Shown here: positions 44,262-53,031 of the stretch, one piece after another
Layout of the letters: each line of letters begins with the position of its first letter
Position numbering within the stretch: position 1 is the stretch's first letter
Source: Rubrivivax sp.
Lineage (GTDB): Bacteria > Pseudomonadota > Gammaproteobacteria > Burkholderiales > Burkholderiaceae_C
Assembly: GCA_016790425.1 (NCBI GenBank)
Contig: JAEUPF010000092.1
Location: forward strand, 1-64,000
Direction of reading: 5' to 3'
DNA length: 64,000 bases
Position numbers and translations under genes: made by a program
The notes under the pieces: generated by a model
What the model saw: the letters and a program-made list of their open reading frames with translations, nothing else
The model's database searches: none
Told to the model about the DNA's origin: nothing

Positions 44262-45169
44262 GCGCGCGCCTCGCGGCCGGCGTCCTGCTCGCCGCCTGCA
44301 CCGCCTGCGCCTTCGCCGGCAGCGGCGCTTCCTCGCGCTACTGCGACGCCGACAGCCGCCTCAGCGTCGCCGACAAGGACCGGCTGCTGCGCTTCGCGGC
44401 GTTCGTTCGAGGCGAACTCGACCGCTCCGGCGCCGAAGCGGCGATCGTCGCGCGCACCGGGCTCGACCTGGCGCGCTGGGACATCCGGCACTCGCACGCC
44501 GGCATCAGCGTGAAGAGCGGCGCCGACACGCCGTGGTCGGTGCGCCAGCTCTATTACGCCTGCGACGAAGGGCAGCCGCGCATCTTCGACCAGGGCCTGG
44601 CCGCCTTCGTGCTCGGGGCCGACCAGCCCGCGCTCGGCCATGTGTCGGCGGTGCTGCTGCCCGCGGCCGCTGCCGAGCCGGTCAAGCGCGCTGCGCTGGA
44701 CAACCGTCTGGCGCTGGCGCTGCTGGCCGGCCGCTACAGCGCCAACGCGTACGCCTTCAGCACGCGCTACCAGAACTGCAACCAGTGGCTGGCCGAGCTG
44801 CTCGCGGCGGCCTGGGGCGGCATCGGCGCCGGGCCCGAAGCGCGTGCTCAGGCGCAGCGCTGGCTGGCCGAGCAGCGCTACGAGCCGACGCGCGTCGAAG
44901 TGGGCTGGCGGCTGGTGATGTGGGCCGGCGCGGTCTTCGTGCCGTGGATCCACAACGACGACCATCCGGACGAAGACCTCGAAGCGGCGCGCTACCGCAT
45001 CAGCCTGCCCGCTGCCCTCGAGGGGCTGGCGCGCGCGCAGCTGCCGCAGGCCGAGCGTGTGCAGTTCTGCCACACGAGCGCACACATGCTCGTGCGCCGC
45101 GGCTGGGGCGCCGAGCTGTCGGCGGCGTGCGAGCCCGAAGCGGGCGACCAGGTGGTGGTGCTGGATTGA
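44258..45169 (+). CDS. DUF2145 family exported protein, apparent CTG start
   Basis: The 303-residue protein matches DUF2145 by the segments YCDADSRLSVADKDRLLRFA, FSTRYQNCNQWLAELLAAAWG and CHTSAHMLVR. No ATG, GTG or TTG lies in frame near the N-terminus. A CTG at 44258 overlapping the upstream TGA would give (M)SARLAAGVLLAACTACAFAG, a normal short signal peptide, so this start is proposed. The four-base CTGA overlap fits translational coupling to the secreted protein before it. A base change from ATG in assembly is the alternative. Cys residues suggest disulfides; the function of DUF2145 is not known. Confidence 0.8.
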   Translation: MSARLAAGVLLAACTACAFAGSGASSRYCDADSRLSVADKDRLLRFAAFVRGELDRSGAEAAIVARTGLDLARWDIRHSHAGISVKSGADTPWSVRQLYYACDEGQPRIFDQGLAAFVLGADQPALGHVSAVLLPAAAAEPVKRAALDNRLALALLAGRYSANAYAFSTRYQNCNQWLAELLAAAWGGIGAGPEARAQAQRWLAEQRYEPTRVEVGWRLVMWAGAVFVPWIHNDDHPDEDLEAARYRISLPAALEGLARAQLPQAERVQFCHTSAHMLVRRGWGAELSAACEPEAGDQVVVLD

Positions 45170-45205
45170 CGATCGCACCTCGGCGCCTCGGCTCGTCAGG
45201 CCGCA

Positions 45206-47146
45206 TCAGGCGGCTTCACCGGCCTTCGTCACCTCGCCTTCGCCCGCCTGCTGCAGCCGCCACATCCGCGCATAGCGGCCGTCCTGCGCCAGCAGTTGCG
45301 CGTGCGTGCCACGCTCGGCCACGCGGCCGGCTTCGAGCACGACGATCTCGTGCGCGTCGGCCACGGTCGAGAGGCGGTGCGCGATGACGAGTGCGGTCTT
45401 GCCGGCCGCGGCGCTCTTCAGCTCGGCCTGGATGGCGCGTTCGTTGGCGCTGTCCAGCGCCGAGGTGGCCTCGTCGAAGATGAGGATCGGCGGGTTCTTC
45501 AGCAGCGTGCGCGCGATGGCCACGCGCTGCTTCTCGCCGCCGGAGAGCTTCAGGCCGCGCTCGCCGACCATCGTCTCGTAGCCCTTGGGCGTGGCGGCGA
45601 TGAAGTCGTGGATGTGCGCGGCACGGGCAGCGGCCTCCACCTCGGCGCGCGTGGCGCCGGGCCGGCCGTAGGCGATGTTGTATTGCACCGTGTCGTTGAA
45701 GAGCACGGTGTCCTGCGGCACGATGCCGATGGCCGCCCGCAGGCTGGCCTGCGTCACGGCGCGCAGGTCCTGGCCGTCGATGGTGATGCGGCCGCGGCCC
45801 GGCTCGACGTCGTAGAAGCGGTACAAGAGGCGCGCCAGCGTGCTCTTGCCCGAGCCCGACGGGCCGACCACCGCCACCGTCTTGCCCGCAGGGATCTCGA
45901 AGCTCACGCCGTGCAGAATGGTGCGGCCGGCCTTCTGCGCACTGATCTGGGCGCCGATCGGCGCGCCGGCCGGCCCGCCTTCGCCGCGGTCGTACGCGAA
46001 GTGCACGTCCTCGAAGCGCACCGTGCCTTCGCGCACCGCCAGCGGCGGCGCGCCCGGCGCGTCGTCCACCTCGCGCTCGCGCGCGATCAGGCCGAACATC
46101 TTGTCCAGGTCGGTGAGGCTTTGCTTGACCTCCCGGTACAGCACGCCGAGGAAGTTCAGCGGGATGTACAGCTGGATCAGGAAGGCGTTGATCATCACCA
46201 GGTCGCCCAGCGTCAGCGCGCCGCCGACCACGCCTTCGGTGGCGCGCCACAGCATCGCCACCAGGCTCGTCGCGATGACCAGCTGCTGCCCCGTGTTCAG
46301 CAGCGACAGCGTCACCTGGCTCTTCACCTGCGCCTGGCGGTAGGCCTCCAGGCCCTCGTCGTAGCGGCGGGTCTCGAAGGACTCGTTGTTGAAGTACTTG
46401 ACCGTCTCGTAGTTCAACAGCGCGTCGATGGCGCGCGAGTGCGCGCGCGAGTCGTGCTCGTTCATCTCGCGCCGGTAGCGCGTGCGCCACTCGGTGACGC
46501 TGACGGTGAAGACGACGTATACCGCCAGCGCGGCCAGCGTGATCCAGACGTAGCCGGTGTCGAAGCGCCCGCCGAGCACGGCCAGCACCAGCGCCACCTC
46601 CACCAGCGTCGGCAGGATCGTGTACAGCGAGTACGACACCAGCGACTGCAGCGCGCGCGTGCCGCGCTCGATGTCGCGCGTCAGGCCGCCGGTCTGGCGC
46701 TCGAGGTGGAAGCGCAGCGACAGCGCGTGCAGGTGCGCGAACACCTCCAGCGCGATGCGCTTGCCGGCGCCGAAGCTGACCTTGGCGAACACCAGCTCGC
46801 GCAGCTCGGTGAACACGCTCGTCGCCAGGCGCAGGCCGGCGTAGGCGAGCAGCAGCCCCACCGGCACCACGAGCAGCGCGCGCGGGTCGCCCGGCTTGAG
46901 GTCGAGCGCGTCCACGAGATGCTTCAGCAGCACCGGCACGCCGACGTTGGCCACCTTGGCCAGCACCAGGAACGCCAGCGCCAGCGCGATGCGCCCGCGC
47001 CACGGCCACAGGTACGGCAGCAGCTTGGCCAGCGTCTGCCAATCCGAGCCCGCGCGCACGGGCTCGCCGGCGGCGCGCGCCGCGGCGGCGGCCTTGGCCG
47101 CCTCCGCGGGCGACTCGGGCAGCGGCAGCGCGGGGCCGCGCCTCAT
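45206..47146 (-). CDS. ATM1-type ABC exporter (HMT1/Fe-S subfamily)
   Basis: The 646-residue half-transporter has six membrane helices (about residues 45-330) and an ATPase domain with Walker A VVGPSGSGKST, signature LSGGEKQRVAIARTL, Walker B ILIFDEATSALD and H-loop AHRLST. DALLNYETVKYFNNESFE is diagnostic of the ATM1/HMT1 subfamily, which exports glutathione-linked sulfur, metal or Fe-S species. The ATG at 47146 overlaps the methyltransferase stop by four bases, so the two are coupled. It works as a homodimer in the inner membrane. Confidence 0.94.
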   Translation of the reverse strand: MRRGPALPLPESPAEAAKAAAAARAAGEPVRAGSDWQTLAKLLPYLWPWRGRIALALAFLVLAKVANVGVPVLLKHLVDALDLKPGDPRALLVVPVGLLLAYAGLRLATSVFTELRELVFAKVSFGAGKRIALEVFAHLHALSLRFHLERQTGGLTRDIERGTRALQSLVSYSLYTILPTLVEVALVLAVLGGRFDTGYVWITLAALAVYVVFTVSVTEWRTRYRREMNEHDSRAHSRAIDALLNYETVKYFNNESFETRRYDEGLEAYRQAQVKSQVTLSLLNTGQQLVIATSLVAMLWRATEGVVGGALTLGDLVMINAFLIQLYIPLNFLGVLYREVKQSLTDLDKMFGLIAREREVDDAPGAPPLAVREGTVRFEDVHFAYDRGEGGPAGAPIGAQISAQKAGRTILHGVSFEIPAGKTVAVVGPSGSGKSTLARLLYRFYDVEPGRGRITIDGQDLRAVTQASLRAAIGIVPQDTVLFNDTVQYNIAYGRPGATRAEVEAAARAAHIHDFIAATPKGYETMVGERGLKLSGGEKQRVAIARTLLKNPPILIFDEATSALDSANERAIQAELKSAAAGKTALVIAHRLSTVADAHEIVVLEAGRVAERGTHAQLLAQDGRYARMWRLQQAGEGEVTKAGEAA

Positions 47147-48273
47147 CGCGCCACCCCGGCCGGCATCACGCCGCGCATCGCGCCGCACGACGAGCCGGGT
47201 GCAACGCCTTCCTTGCGCAGCACGATCTCGCGGTAGCCCAGCAGACCCATGCCGAACGTCGTGTGCATCAGGCAGCCGGCCAGCACGTTGCGGCTGCGCG
47301 CCGGCGGCCGCTTCGCCAGTGCCCGGCGCGCGAACCAGGGCCAGCGAACGAAGGCGCGCGTCACGCGTTGCAGCCGGGCGAGGCTGGGCATGATCTCGGC
47401 GTCGAGCGAGTGCGTCGCGGCCAGCACCAGGCCGGCTTCACGCGCACCGGCGAGCAGCGCCTCCAGCGTCTGCATGCGGGCCACGGCAAGGCCGCGCGCC
47501 ACCAGCTGCACGGCCATCGCTTCCTCGCGCTGGAGCGCGGCCAGCGGCCGCGGCAGGTAGCCGTCGAAGAGGGTCAGCTCGCCGCCCGGGCGCAGCACGC
47601 GCGCCGCCTCGCGCAGCGCTTGCGGCAGGTCGGTGGCGTGGCACATCGATTCGATCGAGAACGCCGCGTCGATGCTCGTGCCGGTCTGCGGCAGGTGGTG
47701 GAAGTCGCCTTGCGCGAGCTGCAGGCGCGGCGGCGCGAAGGCGGCCAGGCGCTCGTGCGCCAGCGTCACGTGCGCCGCTGTCAGGTCGATGCCCTGGAAG
47801 CGTTTGCCCGGGTGCCGCGGCAGCAGCCAGGCGAGGTTGTAGCCCTGGCCGAATGCGAGCTCGAGCACGTCGACCACCGGCCGCCCGCCGCGGCGTGGCT
47901 GCTCGTCCCAGCGCGCTTCGAGCCGCCGCAGCTGGCCGGCGAAGCCCTCGGCGTCGAAGCGGCCGTGCGGGTTGAGGGCCATGTGCAGCGCGCCCTCGGC
48001 CGAGTGGTATCGGCGGTAGGCGGCGTGGCACTGCTCGTAGTAGCGCACCACCTCTTCGCGCGCCGCCTCGCCCTCATCGCTGGCGCCGGCGGCGCCGCCG
48101 GCCGGCCCGGCGATGACCGCCTCGAGGTCGAACACGCGCGCGAGGCGCCGCAGCCAGCGGTGCAGTTCGGCGCGGCCGCTGTCGGCATCGATGAGCGGCG
48201 CCGTGGCCGCGGCCATCGCCGGGCTGGATGAAGCCGGCGCGGCGGCCGGCGCTACAGTCTGCTGCGCCTGCAT
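47143..48273 (-). CDS. Class I SAM-dependent methyltransferase
   Basis: The protein is about 376 residues with SAM motif I VLELAFGQGYNLAWLLP, the acidic GIDLTAAHVTLAHERL, motif II FSIESMCHATDLPQAL and motif III RVLRPGGELTLFDGY. This layout is seen in sterol/tocopherol and related small-molecule C-methyltransferases; the substrate is unknown. The helical insert near residues 85-150 (VVRYYEQCHAAYRRYHSAEG) resembles that of lipid-type methyltransferases. The ATG at 48273 leaves just 20 bases to the divergent thioesterase start, so a later ATG near 48216 is also possible. Confidence 0.85.
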   Translation of the reverse strand: MQAQQTVAPAAAPASSSPAMAAATAPLIDADSGRAELHRWLRRLARVFDLEAVIAGPAGGAAGASDEGEAAREEVVRYYEQCHAAYRRYHSAEGALHMALNPHGRFDAEGFAGQLRRLEARWDEQPRRGGRPVVDVLELAFGQGYNLAWLLPRHPGKRFQGIDLTAAHVTLAHERLAAFAPPRLQLAQGDFHHLPQTGTSIDAAFSIESMCHATDLPQALREAARVLRPGGELTLFDGYLPRPLAALQREEAMAVQLVARGLAVARMQTLEALLAGAREAGLVLAATHSLDAEIMPSLARLQRVTRAFVRWPWFARRALAKRPPARSRNVLAGCLMHTTFGMGLLGYREIVLRKEGVAPGSSCGAMRGVMPAGVAR

Positions 48274-48293
48274 GATTCGAACGGAGACGCATT

Positions 48294-48719
48294 GTGAGCG
48301 ACGACGAGTTCCGACGCCCCGAGCTGAAGATGGCGCCCAGCCGCCTTTCCGGCGACCGTGAGCTGGTGCTGCGCGTGATGCCGATGCCCGCCGACGTGAA
48401 CGGCAACGGCGACATCTTCGGCGGCTGGGTGATGGCACAGGTCGACGTCGCCGGTGCGGTGCTGCCGTACCGCATCGCCAAGGGCCGCATCGCCACCGTG
48501 GCGGTGAACCAGTTCGTCTTCAAGCAGCCGGTGACACTGGGCGACCTGCTCAGCTTCTACGCCAAGGTCACGCGCATCGGCACCACGTCGGTGAGCGTGC
48601 ACGTGGACGTCTACGCCGAGCGCAACCCGGCCGATCTGCAGGTCGTCAAGGTCACCGAGGCCGACCTCACCTACGTCGCCATCGACGGCGAAGGGCGGCC
48701 GCGACCTTTGCCGAAGTAG
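48294..48719 (+). CDS. Acyl-CoA thioesterase, YciA-like hotdog protein
   Basis: The 141-residue protein has the hotdog-fold segments PADVNGNGDIFGGWVMAQVD (Asn and Asp around the helix end) and ATVAVNQFVFKQPVTLGDLL, VSVHVDVYAERN. YciA-type enzymes hydrolyse a broad range of acyl-CoAs as hexamers and balance the CoA pool. The start codon is GTG. The gene is convergent with the flavin oxidoreductase gene (15 bases between stops). Confidence 0.92.
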   Translation: MSDDEFRRPELKMAPSRLSGDRELVLRVMPMPADVNGNGDIFGGWVMAQVDVAGAVLPYRIAKGRIATVAVNQFVFKQPVTLGDLLSFYAKVTRIGTTSVSVHVDVYAERNPADLQVVKVTEADLTYVAIDGEGRPRPLPK

Positions 48720-48734
48720 CTCGCGCCGCGACCC

Positions 48735-51503
48735 TCAGGCGGCCAGCGCCGCGAGGTCGAGCTGCCGTTGGCGCAGCGCCGCCAGGCAGGGCGTGAGGTC
48801 GCTGCCGGACTGCAGTGCGCGCGTCAGCGCCTGCGCCGTGCCCGGCGGGCCGACGTAGACGGCGCCCAGCGCGCGGCCTTCGTGCACGACGAGGCGCCAC
48901 CACTCGACCGATGAGGCATCGGCGGTGAACACCTCGGCGCCGGCGGGCAACGCGCCGTCGAGCTCGCCGAAGCTGCGCAGGTCGATGCCCTCGCTCTTGA
49001 GTTGCAGCACGATGCGCGGGGTGACGTGGTTCGCGCCGGCGCCGCTGCTGTTCGACGCGACCGCCGTTGCGCCGGCGGCGGCACGGCCGTGCACCGGCGC
49101 CGCGAAGATCGCCTCGGCGGCGATGCGCCCTTGCTGCACGGCCACCGGCCACAGCCCGCCGGGGCCAGGCGTGGCCGGCTCGGCGGCGTCGCCGACGGCG
49201 AAGATCGCCCGGTCGCTGGTGGCCATCTGCGCATCGACCTTCACGCCGCGGCCGACCGCGAGGCCGGCCTCGCGCGCCAGCGCGGTGTTGGGCTTCACGC
49301 CGGCGCAGGCGACGAAGAAGTCGCCCTCGACGCGGCGGCCGTCTTCGAGCAGCAGGGCGCGCAGCTGCGCCGCTTCGATCTCCAGGCGCGCCAGCTTCGC
49401 CTCGGTGAGCACGGCGATGCCGCTCGCCTCGAGGAAGGCGGTGAGGCGCTGCGCGCCCTCGGCGTCGAGCTGGCGGTCCATCAGGCGGGCGCCGCGGTGC
49501 ACGAGCGTCACCTCCAGCCCCAGGTGGCGCAGCGCCTCGGCCGCCTCGACGCCGAGCACGCCGCCGCCGATGACGACGGCGCGCCGCGAGCGCGCCAGCC
49601 CCGGTTCGCCCAGCCGCTGCACGGCGGCGCGGATGGCCTGCGCGTCGGCGGCGCTGCGCAGCACGAAGGCGTTGCCGCACTCGTCGAAGCCCGGCGCCGG
49701 CATCGCTGCGCTGGCGCCGGTGGCCAGCACCAGGCGGTCGTAGGGCAGCGTCTCGCCGGTGCCCAGCTGCACCACGCGCTCTTCGCGCCGGATGGCCGCG
49801 GCCACCGTGTTGAGCCACACGGTGATGCGCTGCTCGGCGTACCAGGCCTCGGGCAGCAGGACCATGCCTTGCATCGCGTGGCGGTTGTAGATGACGCGGC
49901 CGAGCGCCATGCGGTTGTAGAAGTGGTGCGGCTCGCCGGCGACGACGTCGATCTCCAGCGACGGGCTGGCGTCGCGCAGCGCCTCGGCCACCGTCATGCC
50001 CGCCACCCCGTTGCCGACGATGACGACGCGGCGGATGCCGGCGGCGAGCGCGCGGTCGATCTTCGGCGCCGCGGCTTCGCTGCCGGCGCGCGGTGGCACG
50101 CTGCGCGCGTCGGTGTCGATGGTGAGCGGCCCGCGCGCCCGCGTGCAACAGGCCAGCCGCGCGCGGCCGGCGAGGCCCAGGCGCTTCAGCGTCGCCGCCT
50201 CGTCGCTGCCGGGCTCGTCGAGGTGGTCGTGGCCTTCGACGATGCCCACCGGGTCGGCGCCGCACAGGCCCGATCGGCAGCCGAACTCGATCGGCACGCC
50301 GGCGGCTTCCATCGATTCGAGCAGCGTCTTGCCCGGCGCCGCGGCGAAGCGCTTGCCCGAGCGGCGCTCGTGGATCTCGATGCCGCGCTCGGCGCCGGCC
50401 GCGCCGGCGCTACCGGCGGATGACTTCAGCCGGCTGTCGTCGATGCGCACCGCGTCGCCGCGTTCGAGCGCCTGGTAGGCGCGCTCGCCGGCCAGCGACG
50501 CGCGCCAGACGCCGAAGACGATCGGCACGCCAGCGAGGCGGCTCGCCTGGACGAGCCACTCCGGCGCCGTGAGCGCACCGGCGCCGAGCTGCGCCGCCAC
50601 GGCGGCGATGCCGCCCACCAGCACCGGCCCGGCCCAGGCGTAGTACAGCAGCAATGCCGCGGCGCCGAACACCGAGGCCATGCGGTAGGCGCTGGTCGCC
50701 AGGAGCGCGCGCAGCAGCAGGAACACGCCCGCGGCGGCGAAGAGGCACGCCGCCAGCGCCGCGACGTAGGCCAAGCGGCCGCCTTGCGCGAACACGCCGC
50801 CGAGCGTGTAGTAGCCGACGATGAGCCCGGGCAGCATGGCCATGAACCACAGCCGCTGCGTGGCGTGGCGCGGGTCGTTGTCGGCGAGGTCGCCGTGGAT
50901 GGCGGCACGCGGGTTGAAGTCGAGGCAGTTCTTCTGGCAGCCCACGCAGGTGGGGCAGTAGCCGTTGCGCACCACGAACACCGGCGCCTGCCCGTGCGAA
51001 CGTAGTACCGGCGCCAGCGGACAGAAGGTGCCGCACCAGCCGCTGCGGCCCTTGAAGGCGAAGCCGCCGGCGAGCGCCAGCGCCAGCGCCAGCGCGCACA
51101 TCGTGCCGGTGGCCCAGCCTTCGACATTGAGCAGCGGCCGCCGCAGCGCCACCATCGCCACCAGCAACGCCACCGCGAGGAAGTACGACCAGTAGCGGGC
51201 CTGCGTCGGCAAGGCGCGCTTCACCTCGTGGCCCAGGCTGCGCGGCAATTGGTTGACGAAGGCCATCGGGCACAGCTGGCGCCACAAGCCGGGTGCGATG
51301 GCCCACAGCCCCGGCAAGAGCGGCACCGCCACGGTCCAGAAGATCGCCAGGCCGAGCGGCGGCACCAGGAAGAGCAGCGCGATCTCGCCGGCGGCGAGCG
51401 CGAGCACGGCCACGCGCAGCGCCAGCCACAGCGCGTCCGACCCCTGCCGCGGCCGCTGCGTGTAGTTGGCGAAGAGGACGGCGGGGTTGGCGCCGGTGGT
51501 CAT
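48735..51503 (-). CDS. Membrane Fe-S/flavin oxidoreductase: polyferredoxin, ferredoxin and FAD domains fused
   Basis: The 922-residue protein has three parts. Residues 1-340 are membrane helices with NosR/CcoG-like cluster sites (GWCGTFCP and YCPTCVGCQKNC). Residues about 375-470 are a ferredoxin-like domain with CRSGLCGAD near 409-417 and RLACCTRARG; the usual third ligand is Asp, but a double Cys follows. Residues 485-800 form a NAD(P)H/FAD oxidoreductase of the NirB/rubredoxin-reductase type (VVIVGNGVAGMTVAEAL, VVIGGGVLGVEAAEAL, RAIFAVGDAAE). The final 100 residues are not assigned. It probably passes electrons between pyridine nucleotide and a membrane partner. A cyclic-nucleotide-binding protein gene is just upstream on the same strand. 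Confidence 0.88.
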   Translation of the reverse strand: MTTGANPAVLFANYTQRPRQGSDALWLALRVAVLALAAGEIALLFLVPPLGLAIFWTVAVPLLPGLWAIAPGLWRQLCPMAFVNQLPRSLGHEVKRALPTQARYWSYFLAVALLVAMVALRRPLLNVEGWATGTMCALALALALAGGFAFKGRSGWCGTFCPLAPVLRSHGQAPVFVVRNGYCPTCVGCQKNCLDFNPRAAIHGDLADNDPRHATQRLWFMAMLPGLIVGYYTLGGVFAQGGRLAYVAALAACLFAAAGVFLLLRALLATSAYRMASVFGAAALLLYYAWAGPVLVGGIAAVAAQLGAGALTAPEWLVQASRLAGVPIVFGVWRASLAGERAYQALERGDAVRIDDSRLKSSAGSAGAAGAERGIEIHERRSGKRFAAAPGKTLLESMEAAGVPIEFGCRSGLCGADPVGIVEGHDHLDEPGSDEAATLKRLGLAGRARLACCTRARGPLTIDTDARSVPPRAGSEAAAPKIDRALAAGIRRVVIVGNGVAGMTVAEALRDASPSLEIDVVAGEPHHFYNRMALGRVIYNRHAMQGMVLLPEAWYAEQRITVWLNTVAAAIRREERVVQLGTGETLPYDRLVLATGASAAMPAPGFDECGNAFVLRSAADAQAIRAAVQRLGEPGLARSRRAVVIGGGVLGVEAAEALRHLGLEVTLVHRGARLMDRQLDAEGAQRLTAFLEASGIAVLTEAKLARLEIEAAQLRALLLEDGRRVEGDFFVACAGVKPNTALAREAGLAVGRGVKVDAQMATSDRAIFAVGDAAEPATPGPGGLWPVAVQQGRIAAEAIFAAPVHGRAAAGATAVASNSSGAGANHVTPRIVLQLKSEGIDLRSFGELDGALPAGAEVFTADASSVEWWRLVVHEGRALGAVYVGPPGTAQALTRALQSGSDLTPCLAALRQRQLDLAALAA

Positions 51504-51563
51504 CGTTCTTGTTGTCGTCGTCGTCGTCGATCTCGTGCAGCGCCGCCGCGGCAGCCTGCGGCA

Positions 51564-52034
51564 TCAGCCCTTCGCTTCGGCGCGCCGCAGGCGCTGGCTG
51601 AGCACGCGGCCGAGGTCGAGCAGCAACTCGCGGGCGATGCGCGGGTGCCAGGCGCTCAGCCGCTCGAAGGCGGCGAAGGGCAGGGTGAGCAGGTCCACCG
51701 CGTCGTCGGCCCACAGCGTGGCCGAGCGCGGCTTGCCGTCGAAAAAGGCGAGTTCGCCGAAGACGGTGCCCGGGCCCATCGGCGCGGTGGCGATGCGCTT
51801 GTTCTTGCCGCTGGCCAGCTCGCCGCGCACGTGGCCGGCGCGGATGATGTAGATGGCGCGGCCGGTCTCGCCGGCCTGCACGATGCACTCGCCCGGCGCG
51901 AAGCGGCGTGCCTCGGCGAAGCTGACGAAGGTGTCCCACTCGGCGTTGGACAAGCCGCGCAGGATGACGCTCTCGTCGCCCTGCGGCAGCGCGCTGCCCG
52001 GCTGCTCGTAGTTGAAGAGGTCGGGCTTGGGCAT
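51564..52034 (-). CDS. Cyclic nucleotide-binding domain protein
   Basis: The 156-residue protein is a single cNMP-binding beta-roll: GECIVQAGETGRAIYIIRAG, and the phosphate-binding cassette FGELAFFDGKPRSATLWA with the conserved Glu and Arg. There is no helix-turn-helix, so it is not a Crp-type regulator; it likely binds cAMP or cGMP and acts on a partner. The partner could be the adjacent Fe-S/flavin oxidoreductase, 60 bases downstream on the same strand; that is inference. Confidence 0.92.
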   Translation of the reverse strand: MPKPDLFNYEQPGSALPQGDESVILRGLSNAEWDTFVSFAEARRFAPGECIVQAGETGRAIYIIRAGHVRGELASGKNKRIATAPMGPGTVFGELAFFDGKPRSATLWADDAVDLLTLPFAAFERLSAWHPRIARELLLDLGRVLSQRLRRAEAKG

Positions 52035-52259
52035 GAATGGGCTCGGCGGCTTCTTCGCGTTGGCTGCTTCGGTGGCCTGCTTCGGGCCGGCAAGATAGCA
52101 CCGGCGGGCAGCGCGGCGAAGCGGTGGAGAACCCGCAAGTCACCGGCCCCCGGGGCGAGTGACGACAGCGGGCGGGTTCGTCCTGCTGGCGGATGCGCTT
52201 GGCCGGATGCACGATTGGCCGCATCGTTTCATCAACACTCCCCACTCCGCCCGATCGCC

Positions 52260-52999
52260 ATGCCGATTCGCCTGCCCCGACCCTTGCGCGTCCTTGTTGC
52301 CGGCGCCCCTTTGCTGCTGGCGCTGCTGCCCCTGTTGCCGGCGCAGGCGCAGGACTGGCCGAACAAGCCGGTGCGCGTGATCGTCCCCTTCCCGCCCGGC
52401 GGCGGCACCGACACGGTGGCGCGGCCGCTCACGGCCAAGCTCTCGCAGTTGAGCGGCCAGCAGTTCGTCATCGACAACCGCGGCGGGGCCGGCGGCACCA
52501 TCGGCGCGGCGATGGCGGCCAAGAGCCCGGCCGACGGCTACACGGTGCTGCTGTCGCCGGTGCACGTGGCGGTGGCCGTCACCGCCTACAAGAGCCTGCC
52601 GTACGACCTGGAGAAGGACCTGCTGCCGGTGACGACGGTGGCCATCTTCCCCGACGTGCTGGTGGCCGCCACGCGCGTGCCGGCCAGGACGCTGCCCGAG
52701 CGGCCAAGCGCTCGCCCTCGTTCCCCGACATTCCCACGGCGATGGAGCAGGGCCTGGCGGGTTTCGAGGTGACGAGCTGGTACGGCCTGTGGGTGCCCGC
52801 CGGCACGCCGCCGGCCGTGGCGCAGCGGCTGCACGCGCTGGTGCTAAAGGCGTTCGAAGACGCCGAGATGCGCGAGCTGTGGTTCAAGCTCGGCGCCGAA
52901 ACCGGCGGCATGCCCGGCGCCGAGTTCGACGCCTTCGTGCGCAAGGAAGTGCAGAAGTGGGGGCGGGTGGTGAAGGCGGCGGGGGTGGTGATCGAGTAG
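52260..52999 (+). pseudogene. Bug/TctC binding-protein pseudogene with internal deletion and frameshift
   Basis: The first 150 codons from the ATG at 52260 encode a signal peptide and a normal Bug N-terminal half (IVPFPPGGGTDTVARPL, VIDNRGGAGGTIGAAMAA) up to PARTLPE. About base 52705 the reading jumps: the C-terminal half (AKRSPSFPDIPTAMEQG to VVKAAGVVIE) continues in another frame to 52999. Compared with a 320-330 residue family length, about 80 residues from the middle are missing. The protein cannot be made as an intact binding protein. Confidence 0.88.
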
Positions 53000-53031
53000 C
53001 CGCGCAGCCGGGTCCCGCGCTCGCCGGCACC

